Assembly: GCA_018857735.1 (NCBI GenBank)
Contig: JABMCL010003296.1
Coordinates: forward strand, 101,001 to 165,000
Direction of reading: 5' to 3'
DNA: 64,000 bases
Origin: Alviniconcha marisindica
Taxonomy: Eukaryota; Mollusca; Gastropoda; Provannidae
Shown here: positions 13,201-25,881 of the stretch, one piece after another
How the letters are laid out: the number at the start of each line of letters is the position of its first letter
Numbering within the stretch: the first letter of the stretch is position 1
The notes under the pieces: generated by a model
What the model saw: the letters and a program-made list of their open reading frames with translations, nothing else
What the model was told of the DNA's origin: nothing
The model's database searches: none
Program-made: the position numbers and the translations under genes

Positions 13201-16200
13201 CATAGTTTGCTTGCCCTTCACCTGCATAAAGTTTGTTAATTGTGTGTGCTTTCTCTTTATTTATCCACACGGAACTGTTTTTCTCCATTTATCCGCATGA
13301 AATTTATCAAGTGTACATTTCTTCTTCATCCATCTACACAAAGATTACATCATGCATTTTTACCTACAGTGTGTGTCTTCTCTTCATTTATTCACTCTCT
13401 CAGTGGGGTACTGCAGTCACAAAAATTAACATCCTCTGAGAACCCAGAGCCCTTTGAAGCCTGGAGTAGGTTAGGATGTAGCCATGCATGCTTCGCCCAC
13501 TGCCAGGAATTCCTTCCTTGTCCCAATTTTTACCTTCCTGATCCATTCACCTTCTTATTTGACAAATCCTGTACCAACTTTTTAAATGCTCAGTTTTGCC
13601 AAACACAGTTTCACCTGTGGATCCACGGAATAAAATAAGTCACCCTGCTCATAAACACAAGAGATTTAAGCAGGTTTCCATGGTGAGTGCCTACCAAACA
13701 TAAACAGGTGCCCAAACATGTGTTCTTGTAAATAATAAAAATGCAGTGCAAACGTTTTTCCAGACAGACTATTCTCAATAAGTGCATGCACACACACACA
13801 TACAAACAGGCACCGACACACAAGTATATTGACTATACACAGTTTATACCCAACTTAACAGACAACAAACAGGGATTTCTGGCACTGGAAGACAGCAGGG
13901 TGGAGCAGAAAACGTGGCAGGTTTATTGCTTGGGGAAAAAAGAAATGTCTTGAGGTTAGATTTGAAAGAGTCCAGAGAGGATTTTTGTCAGAGAGGAAGG
14001 AGGTCAGTCCATGTAGAGGGGCCAAAGACAGAAAAGGCATGGGAACCAACAGTGGAAAGTCTGGTATGTGGAATCTCGTATATGACTCCAAATGAATGAC
14101 TGCAGCTTGACGCATGTTTTTGAATAGCCACTGAAGTGGTGTACTTACAATTCTGTTTGGTTGTTACATGGCTGGTGCCATGTGGAACTGCTGTCTTCTC
14201 AACACATGTTCTATGTACACCGTACAGCCACGCACCATTTACAGTGTCACTTTATTTGGAGCCAGATACGTAGAGTGCGGGTGTGTTTAGATGTAACCTA
14301 CTACCTGCAGCTTTGGCAGAATGACTGGGATCTTTTACATGCTACTGCAGAAATGCAGAGGTGGAACGGATACCGAAATGAGAGTCAGCACAGAAAGTTC
14401 ACCTTAGAGAAGAATATTCTCCCACCACTCCTGCCAGGAATCAAACTCACAACCATCCAACCATGAGTCCAGCGGTCTAACCACAGAGCTATTCCCACTC
14501 TACAACTGAACTGTCCCTGCTCTCGTTTTGTTTTTTCCATGTGTATTTTAAGTTTGTATTTTGTGTAGCCTAATTCCTTGCTGTTCATGATTTGTGTTTA
14601 TGTAGTGAGTCATACTATATAGTATATACATTTTCCAGTGTTTACGCAGTGGACTCCAAGGGGGCAGTGTCCCCGACGATGGTGATCAGAGTCAGATTGT
14701 GCAGCGGTTGCAGTGGTCACGGCTCGTGTGACTTCAGCCAGGCCGTAGTGTCACCGCAGGATCCGAATATTGAGTTTGCTGTGTGCCTGTGTGAGCCGGC
14801 CTACAGTGGGCAAAACTGTGAGAGCGAGCTTGATGCGTGTAATGACAGTCCTTGTCAGCCTGGGCAGACGTGCACAGACCTAACGGCTGAGGAACAGGGG
14901 GACAGTGAGGTGGGCTACAACTGCACTGGCTGTCCTGGTGGCTTCCATCTCCACTCTTCCGTCTGTGTTGACATCGATGAATGCAGCAACGACACCCTCA
15001 ATGACTGCAGCCAGCGTTGCGAGAACACGGGTGGAAGTTACATCTGCAAATGTGACCCTGGCTACCGCCTGGGCAGCGACGGTCGCACATGCCGTGACAT
15101 CAACGAGTGCGTGGAGAAGAGCGACCAGTGCATGCAGTTGTGTCAGAATACGGATGGCTCTTTCCACTGTCTGTGTCAGGATGGCTACAGCCTGACTGAG
15201 GATGGGAGAGGCTGCCTCCTGAACACAACATCGTTGACAGTCTGTGTCAGTGCTGGGTGTTCACAAGGCTGTAGCCCCAGCACTGACCCCAACTCAGGCA
15301 ACGTTGTTGCTCAATGCTTTTGTTACTCGGGTTTCCAACTGGACGCTGACCAAGCCAACTGCAGTGACATTGATGAATGCCAGCAGGATCGCTGTTCCCA
15401 GAGCTGTGAGAACACAAATGGAGGCTTCACGTGCTCTTGCCACAGGGGCTACAAACTAGGTGAAGACAAACGCACGTGCACAGAGTGCACCGGACTGACC
15501 TTCGGCCTTGACTGCAGCTCGACCTGCTCGTGCAATGGCCATGGTGCGGACTGTGACCCCGTGTCGGGCTGTGTGTGTGAGGTCGGCTGGAGCGGAGAGC
15601 ACTGTGAGGAAGATGTGGACGAGTGCGCTGAGAACCCAGATGTGTGCGGGAATGGACAGGTCTGCAGCAATACCAACGGCTCCTTCAGCTGTAGCTGTCT
15701 GCCGGGGTATGCCAAGGATGCTGGTGGCGTTTGTTCAGGCAAGTCTTAATTATTACAAGCCTTGAACATCCTTGGGGCCATTTCTCCAAGATCAGGTTTT
15801 TTTTCAAGCATCCTGTTTGGATCCATGGGTCAAGGACTGAGTGTTTGTACTTGCAGAGTTACATCTCTTTGCAAATTACTTTGAAACTTTCTAAATTCAG
15901 CATTTGAAAACAGAATTATTTCTTAGCATTCGGAAATTATTGCAAAGTAATAAGAGCATATTTTTTCACTCCTCAATACATGGAGCTTCTTGGTTGTGTC
16001 GGCCAAGAGTATTCTCCCATGCTAACAGACCCTACTGCATCTTTCATTAGTATTGGGCTGGTATCTGTTGTCCCAAATCTGTCAGCCTCTCTGAGGGCAA
16101 AAGCCCCATTCAAGTCAAGACATTATGAGTGAGCTGGTTTGGCTTAGTGGTAAGATGTTAGATTTGTAAGCAGAAGGACCGCAGTTCCATTCCACTACGG

Positions 16201-19200
16201 TTCTCCCCCTTCTTCAAAAGTTGTGTTTTATGGACATGTACAGTCTCATAACTTTGCCCCTCACAATGAATAAAACATTAAAATGGCTTTCATCGCCACC
16301 CATCAGAATGCAGGAGTAATTCTGGTGATGACAGCGTAGTGATGGGTATAGTCTCCCTACCCCCTACCTCCTGTGACCTCATTCCCCACTGGTACCTCTT
16401 CAGAGACAACTCGGCGTTAAACCAACCAAATCAACACCATGTGCCAGTGGTCAGTGATGAGCTACTTGGGTAGCAAAACATGTCAGACCAAGGCAGCCTA
16501 CATAATAATGATCCTCACCAGGATCAGTTTATTTGGCTTGGCATGGGGGTGGGGGTGAATCATGCAGTCAATGGATGCTTTTTGAAGGGAGTAGTACTTT
16601 CTTCTTTTTTCAAGATGAGTTCCTCAGAGACAGGGAGAGTGGGCAGGAGAGACTTAAAGTAGTGGATGATGGTTGGCAGAACTAGCAATCTAACAGCGAA
16701 ATGAAACAATGTTCCCCCAACTGATTTGATCACTGTTTTACTTCTGCGTGGATGTTTTCGACCGGTCAAGTTTTGTGTGCGTTCCTGTTGCTCAAAATCA
16801 AAGTCACTTTGTATTGCAGACATTGACGAGTGTTCAGAGGCAAACTTGGCTCACGCATGCGGAGAACTGGAGCAGTGCAGCAACATACCAGGCAGTTACT
16901 ATTGCACATGCATCTCAGGGTACAAAAGAATCGACGGTGCTTGCACAGGTGAGGGACACTCTTCACTTCATCGCATGAATGTAGTCACAGAGTGTACATA
17001 TAGGGTAGTCTTTGCACCTTCAAAGACTATCCATACGGTTTAGCCTTTGTCTTTTCAAAGATTATCCATATGGCTTTGCCTTTGTCCCTTCAAAGACTGT
17101 CCATATGGAGGTAATTGTTATGCCTTCAAAGATTCTCTCCACGGGGCAGCCTTTGCCTTTAAAGACTGTCTATGCAGGGTAGTCTTTGTGTCTTCAAAGA
17201 CTCTATTCAGGGTAGTCTGTGTCCCTTCAAAAACTGTATTCAGGGTAGTCTGTGTCCCTTCAAAGGCTCTATTCAGGGTAGTCTGTATCCCTTCAAAGAC
17301 TGTATCCAGGGTAGTCTGTGTCCCTTCAAAGGCTTTCTATATGGAGTAGTCCTTGTAGTCTGTCCACTCCTAGATGTCCAGCCAACCAGCTTTAAGTTTG
17401 GTGACCACTGAGCCTAGGTCTTTTGCACATTGCCATGGGTGCAGATCTGCTTTTTAACGGTAGTCGGCAGGTGCTTTGGAGCACCCAGCATGAGAGTAGC
17501 AGATCAGCTTATCAGTCACGTTGTGATTGGCAAGTGCACCCTCCACCTTGCTGAACAAGCAGACTGCTTTTAGTGGTCTCTGCTGTCAGTGCATGGGGCA
17601 AGCATGAACAAACTATGCTGGATGTGTTAGCCAGTCGCCACAACTGCTTGTTACAGGACTTCTCAACATGGCCTTCTTTTTCAATATCTCATGCTGTAGT
17701 CTAATAGGACTTTATTGCTAATTTCCTATTAAAGGGTTTTCCTCTTTTAAGCCTTGAGTATGTCCGAATAGAACTTTGCATGCTTCGCCTGCTGCCAGTA
17801 ATTCTACCATACTGATTTCTGTGTTCCCAGTTCATTCAGCTTCATTTCTCCTAATCATCTTCAAACATCTTCTGACATTAGCTTTGTGATTGACCATTTG
17901 TCAGATGTTAGAATCAACCAATCAGTGCTCTTGTTTCAGATATAAACGAATGTAGCAATGGCGGTGATGACTGTCAACAGAAGTGTGTCAACGTCCAAGG
18001 GTCCTACAGTTGTGACTGTTTCTATGGTTACCGGCTGAAGCCTGACCGCAGAACTTGCACACAAGGTGCGTTGTGTGGTTAACTGGGGATTAACATGTAT
18101 CTTAACTTCTGTTTTTCCAGTGCAGATACGTGTAACTATTTGGATTGCAATCAGCATGAATTGTGAATGTTTCATATTTTATTATGTAAATATGAAGGCT
18201 CAATAAGAGTGCATTTGATTTTTCAAATTTGCATTTTCGATTTATATGTACGGACAAAGGTTGCATTCATTTTTCAATCTCATGCATGCAGTGGCAGACA
18301 TCTGTTCCGAATTTGAGAACCTGAACTGTGACCAGGGGTGTACCCTGGGTGATGACGACAAGGCTTCCTGCTTCTGTGACACTGGGTACTCTCTAACCAG
18401 CGACAACCAGACCTGTGTGGGTGAGTTTTTTGGTTTTTACTCTGGTTATCCTTCTTACAAAGCTGCTCTTGGAATATGAAGTGAGTATTTGCAGCCACTA
18501 TTACCAATACCCCAAATTAGAATTATATGTGACGTACCCAGGAACTGTTACATTTAGCTTTTTGTTCAGTGCCACAGTTAATAGCATTGAGAATGTGGAA
18601 AGTGGCCAAGCTGTATGCTATTGACTGAGGTGACATTGTCATGTGAGTGAATTTTAAATGCATGCAGCTCACCACAGGCATTTTCATAAACAGTAATTAT
18701 GTTTTTTGCCACTCATATTCATGTTTTACTTTGTTCCCCCAGCCCTCACCACTCGATCCCACCTGATCCCACCCCACACTACTCCACCCCACACCACTCC
18801 ACACCACACCACACTTCTCCACACCACTCCACCCCACACCATTCCATCCCACACCATTGCACACCACTCCACCCCACACCACTCCACACCACTCCACCCA
18901 CTTCACCCCACCCCACTCCACCACTCCACCTCACCCCACCCCACACCACATTTCTCCACACCACCACCCACCACACCACTCCACCCCACACCATTCCACA
19001 CCACTCCACCCCACACCACACCACTCCACACCACTCCACCCACTTCACCCCACCCTACTCCACTCCACCCCACACCACACACTCCAACCCAACCCAACCC
19101 CACACCACACCACACCCCTCCATGACCTCTCTAGGTTTTGTACTTTGAGTTTTGCGAATGTACGTGGCTATCGTAAGTGTGTTGTGTTCATTGTAGTTGA

Positions 19201-22200
19201 CAAGCTGCTGAAATCAACAGTTATTTTATTGTATTTGTTTATTGTTATTATTTGTGGCAGACATTGATGAGTGCAGTGGCGGGTTGGCCAACTGTTCCCA
19301 CACGTGTAACAACACAGATGGAGGCTTCCTCTGTTCCTGCCCCATTGGCATGGTGCTGGACAATGACCGACAGACCTGCCTAGGTGAGCTGTCTGCTTTG
19401 ACCTGATGATCTCAGACAGGTATTTAACAACAACGACGGACATACAGACCTAGGTGAACTGTCTGCTTGACCTTGAAATATCCAGTATTTAACAGCAATG
19501 ATGGACAGATGTGCGTAGGTGAGCTGTTTGCTTTGACCTTGAGATAACAGATATTTAACAACAATGGCCGACAGATGTGCCTAGGTGAGCAATTTGTTTT
19601 GTCCAGGTGATATCAGACAGGTATTTAACGACAGTGACTGACAGACATGCCTAGATGAGCTGTCTGTTTTGTCCAGGTGATATCAGATGGGTATTTAATG
19701 ACAGTGACTGACAGACGTGCCCTGCAGGTAAGCTGTCCACTTTCACCTTGAGATATCAGAAACAGAAATAGCACTGGTGTCTTGGGAGTGGGAGGGGAGC
19801 GGAGACAAAGGATGAACAAAGATGCCCTGACCTTCAGTCACCGGCATTTGTGTGTTTTTGACATAAGGCTATATGCACAGAGAAATGCCTTTTCGTCGTG
19901 GCGCCATTCAGGAAAGTTACGTTATTACTATGCATTTTACATAATGCTACTAACATGTACACCTGCTCCTTTCACTGACGTGTGTGTATTTTTGGGACAA
20001 GCTCTGTCTCGCCCTTCCTTGCTTGGAAGTGCTACCTTGGGTGCATCCCTCAAATGTTACACCTTTAATTAGGCTCATTTTTTGTTCTCTACATGAGCAC
20101 ACTCTTCGTCATCCACTTACAGACTGCCCAGCTGGTACATACGGCAAGAACTGTGACAGAACCTGCTCCTGCGGCCAAGGCTCTGATCGCTGTGATGTCA
20201 TCACGGGCTGCGTGTGCTTGTCTGGCTGGAACGGTGTCAAGTGTGATCGTGACATCAACGAGTGTGACGCCACAGCGGTACGAGAGGAATGCCGGGCGAA
20301 GAACGCTGAGTGTGTCAATCACAAGGGAGGCTACAGCTGTCACTGTCAGCAGGGCTATGTTGAAGATGACAATGGAACATGTCAAGGTACAGTGAAGAGC
20401 TTTAGAAATTTTCTTTGGTTTGCATTTGTTTTCTGTGCTCTGCCATTTAAGTAGTAATAATAAAGATAATAACAAAGATTTTTTTTTAAATGACAAAGAT
20501 TTCCAAATGCATCAAATGCAATTAGCACAACATGCTTCACAATAGCTATGTTCATAGTAGCATCTGTTGGATAGGGAGAAAATAAAGATGTCTTGTTGCT
20601 ATAGCCTGTATTCAAAAGTATGTGACTTGGTGGTTGCTTAATTTGCACTTGTTTGATTGTTGGTACTTGTGGTTTGACTGACGGTGTAGGCAGTAAAATT
20701 AATGACAGAAGTTTTGATAGACTCATTTTTACATAGTGAAGCTGCATATGTATAGTTATAACCTTTTTCCCCACCTTGTCCTTGTGGTTGTTTGCCTTTT
20801 TGGACAAAAGCACACACACTCAATTCCATTGTACTGCAGTCATGAAATTGTCGTGTACTAACAAAGGAAGCGGGGACTTTCTGCTCTGTTCAAGCTTGAC
20901 ACCTTATCTACACTGGCATCACTGAGTTCTTTGCTAGAGCTACACCTGAGAAGAATGATGACCACGTAAACAGCATACTACTCCGTTGAAAGACTGTAAT
21001 AGCAGGACTTGAGGACCATATAAAGAACCGGAGAAAAAAAACAAGCGGATGATCAGAGTAGATAAAACTATGGGGATGTTTCCAGTAAACCCATCATCAA
21101 GCCTAGAAAGGAACACTTGGGAAGGTTTGCTGTCTTTAGTCAGATGGTGGTGGGAAGGGGGAGAAAGTAACTGGCACAGTGGCAGTTGTAACCACAGCAA
21201 GATTAGTCAGGCAGAATGACATAACCCATCTATGTTACAGACCGAGATGAGTGCGCAACCTCACCATGCAGCCAGCAGTGTGAAAACTCACCAGGCAGTT
21301 TCCGCTGTCTGTGTGACACAGGCTTCACTCTGGCCACTGACGGTCTGCGGTGTCAAGGTAAGACATACTTTGAACTCTGATGGTCTGTGATGTCCAGGTA
21401 AGATGACCTCAGACCTCTGACGGTCTGCATTGTCCGGGTAAGATACCCTTTTTACCATCATGGTCTACTGTCTCCAGTTAAGCAACACTTTAATTGTCCT
21501 GACAAGCTTCACTCTGATTGCTGATGGTCTGCAGTGTTGAGTTAAGATACACTTTGACCATTCTTACAGGCTTCACTTGCACTTTAGTGCTCTTGTTTAG
21601 GTCAGCAGGAGTTTTGTGTGATGTGCATCCTTTCCTTCTCTCTTACCGTAACTATTCTTTCAGCACCAGCCGAATGCCTTTTGTTTTTCATTTCAGACAT
21701 CGACGAGTGCGCCCTGCAAGCCAGCAACCCCTGTACACAGCGCTGTGAGAACACAGCGGGGTCTTTCCGCTGTGTCTGTGACGTCAGTGGGTACACACAG
21801 GCCGATGATGGTGTCTCTTGCATTGGTGAGCATTTGTGTGTCTCTGCTGTTGCAGAAGTAAGTAACTTGGTGTTTTATGCCCAATCAGCCAGTGCAGTTA
21901 TATCTGCTGTTGCAGAAAATGACTGTATTTATCTATACAACCTTGTATTGCTCAGAATTAGTTCATTTTAGTGATTCACGAATGAAGAACTGTTCACTTG
22001 TTTACAACAATCACTGCATACAGCATTTCTGACACGTTGGCAGAAGAATGAAAAATGATGCAGGCAATCCTTGTCAGTTCTAGATGTCATTGCAGACATT
22101 CTACTTTGCTGAAGTAAATGATCAGATGCGCACTAGAGTTATTAATCCCTCTGCCAGGCTTGGATTTCTTCAAGTTTCTGTATTGCCTGCAGTTATTTTA

Positions 22201-25200
22201 ATTCCTATGATACGTTCTCTTCCAGCCACCACCAATTGCTCCAACACTGTCTGTGACACGGGCAACGGAGGATGCAGCATTGAGAACGGCACTGAGACTT
22301 GTTTCTGTAACGCTGGCTACACCCTCAGTGACGACAACACCACTTGTACATTCATTGGTAAGTCACTGTGTGGATTCGTATCTGCAGTACTGGCTATGCT
22401 CTCACTGACGATGGCAGTACTTCATCCAAGGTCATGATAGGTGGCGCTTTCTTTTCACAGTGCTTTGTTTGCCTCCAGAATGTGCTGACGACTTTAATAA
22501 GTTTGATTCCACTCTGTATCAATCTTCTAGAGCCTGTCAGTCTGAACAGTATAGCATGTAAGTGGATGGAACGAATGTATAATTATATTGGTCGCTGTAT
22601 GGCTAAAAATAGAGGCCTACATGTCACAGGAACGTGAAATCAGTTATTTATCTGACACTCCGTCTCTATAATATCTATTCCGTACCATTGTTCAGATTAG
22701 TAATAAGGGTAGAGATCACAGCATCAAAAGCAGCCAGCACCAAGAGCTTTTGATGTGTGCGTAAACGGTTCTTCAGACGCCTGTTCCCTATCTGAAACAA
22801 TGACATGCTTGTGTTGTTCCCTGAAAGTGGCTATGTCTCCTCACAGACGTGGACTGGTGTGGTAAGGACCCCTGCCAGCAGATGTGCAATGAGACGGATG
22901 ATGGCAAGTCCTTCACCTGCAGTTGTCGTGAGGGATTTCTCCTCAACCAGGACCAGCAGACATGTCGAGGTGAGGCCTCAACATGCAATTTTCTTGGTCA
23001 TTTGTGTCAGCAAAAGCGCACGTGGCCCGCTGTGTTACATATTACAATAATTCACTGAGGCCAACACGTTTGTGTTTGTTCGTATATGGGTCATTCTCCT
23101 GAAAACTGGTCAAAATTGTGACATAGAGGGTAAAAATTCAGAGTGTGAATTTTTTAATGCTATTATTTGGAAATGAAAGCTTGACATCTCTTGTGTACAT
23201 AAATATAAGACATAAAATGGCAGGGTGACAGGAACTTGGTTAATTGTGCATTATGTTACGTCATAGGTCAGCGTCTCGTGTGTTACAGAAGACACCAGAA
23301 ATGCACGAATAGTCGGCTCAGTGGCCAGTTTGACTCTTGCCTTTTTTATTATACAATATTTCCTGATTAATAAAGGAATATCTGTCACAAATAAATAAAA
23401 CTTTCCTGCCTCTTTAACGATTTTGGTTTAAAATTTCTTCTTCGGAGGATAGACATGCACGAAATAGATTACACATTTCTTTTCCTTAGTTTTTTTTTTC
23501 TTTCTTTTTTTCCCCAAAATTAATTTGGAGGAGGAGGGGGGGATGCATTGCACTAACTTGGTCTGAACCGTATATGTAAATATACATTTCAGAGGGATAT
23601 TTGTTTCATGCTTTCTAAAGTTAATAACCAGTCGCATTTAATTAGTAATCTGTCTCACATGTTATGTGGACATCATCACAAGTACAAAAGGATATAAGAA
23701 TAACACACTTGAACCATTGACCAACAAACTTAATAAGCAAGTATATTCATTACAAAAGCAATGTTCTGTCCACATTTTCTTGATTGGAACTGGTATTGAC
23801 CCCTGCTTTAGATATCAGTATAGCCAAGAGTGGCAGCAATCTAGTCCACAGTCCCCCAAGCCATATTCTCAGTCTCACGCCCTGTGCAAAAGCAAGAAAA
23901 TCTTTTCACAGTGTCTTACCCTGTCTTGTGATGATGTACCATCAAACTAATTTGGATTGCAAAAGTTTCAGTATTTCTGAAGATCTAGTAGAAATGATTG
24001 TGGCTTTGACCTTGAACATCGCAAAATGATATTTCTGAATGATACTCTGGCTGATGATGATGCATCACCATACTAAGTTTGACCGATCAGAGATATTGCC
24101 GGGCAAACATTCACTGAAGTTCAGAACCTTCACTGTGACCGTGACCTTGAATACAGCAAAGCAACCTTTTCACAAGACACTCCAGCTTATGAACATGCAC
24201 TGTCAAACTAAGTTGGTCGCCCAACAAAATCAGCAGTTCAGAACATATAATAGAAATAGTCATATTTGATTGTATGAACCGAAATCCAGCTACTGTGACC
24301 TTGACCTTGAAGATAGAAACCCATTTTTCGCATATGACACTCAGGCTTATAATGATATCTCACCATACTGGGTTTGTTTACAAATGGTTCAGCGATGCAT
24401 AAGATATCATCCAAACTAACATTAACTGAAACATTTAACCTTGGCTGTGACATTGACCTTGAACACAGCAATCCAACATTTTCACTGGACACTTCTTTGC
24501 TTATGATGATCTACACTCAAATTGAGTTTGGTTGCAAAAGACTCACTGGTTTAGAACTAATAAAAGATATAGTAGAAACTGTCTTATTTTGATCATATAA
24601 GCCCACACTGTGACCTTGACCTTGAAGATAAAATCCCATTTTTTCGCATGACATTCCGGCTCGTGGTGGTGCACCACAATACCAAGTTTGGTTACAGAAG
24701 GTTGCAAACAATTACTCAGCCGAGTGGGAACAAATATGTGTCACGAGCGTTACATCCCTCACCCCTGAAGACACCACAGTGCTTTCCCTTTTCTAGTAAA
24801 ATAATACACCACACACAGCGCAAAAAGAGATCAAACGTTGCTGCCACAAGTCAGCTGATGTGGACTGGTACGTTAGGGTAGGTCGAAAGTCAATGGTACA
24901 AGCAGAAATAATTTTTTGTGTGCTCGCACGTTACACCATTGTAAGACACCACGTTAACCACCCCTGAAGAAATGACTGTAATTTATTCCATATCTACTCT
25001 TTTGTCATCAAACAAGCATTAAAAATAAGGTGAAATGTGTTATCTACTAAGCTGACAAAAAAAATACAGTTTTTTAGTTTCCGTTGTGAACAAGTCACAC
25101 TATCGTGATACACACTCAGAAGACACCATCAGTAATGTGCGAGACACTGATTATCTTTCCTTTGTTTGGAACTGTTAATAGCAAGCAACACACAAAAATA

Positions 25201-25828
25201 CCATTTGTATGTAAGAACTGGCCTCCTTCTTTCTCATGAAACCTGTTTTTTTATTCAATCAAGAACGATTCCAAGGAAATATCTGCGATCAGCTAACCTT
25301 CCCAAAGCCATGTCACAAATGGCGGCCATGAAAATGTCGGATTTTTGCAAAAAAAGGCTCACAGCACAAGAAATGATGATGCATTTACGGATTGTGGCAT
25401 TTCGCTTATTTCTCCAAACACATTACATCAGAAATATAGCAGTAGTTTAAAAAGTTTCATGTTTTAGTTTAATTTTTATTTCATCGGGAAAGATGAATCG
25501 GGATCTCTTTGTCCAGTTTTCAGGAGAATGACCCATATATGAAAGGAGAATAAGATTTCTGTCCATTGTCAGCAAACGGAGGGAGGTAACTGTGCTTAGT
25601 TCACATCAGATGTTTAACGATGGAAACAGCAACACAGATGTGGATAACCAACAGTAACTATAACCTGGCATGGGAGTAGACACAGTCCACAAAGTCACCT
25701 GATCCTAAAGGGATGCTACCCAGTGGCAGTTATACTTTCCATTTCAGGTACACGCTTTGATCCCAGCATTTAAAAATAAATAAATTAATGCACGATTGCA
25801 CCATTGTCCTTTGGTCACAGCACTGTTC

Positions 25829-25881
<53 letters not shown>

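Noticed and set aside
13233..13638. Small plus-strand frames after the cadherin-like exon
   Set aside because: No domain, Cys pattern or phase-compatible splice sites.
16132..16200. Possible tRNA gene
   Set aside because: A- and B-box-like motifs are present, but the stems do not close well and the segment heads a 300-bp SINE with other copies in the window.
18697..19148. Trp/Gly- or Thr/Pro/His-rich proteins
   Set aside because: Translations of the ccacaccactcc low-complexity tract.
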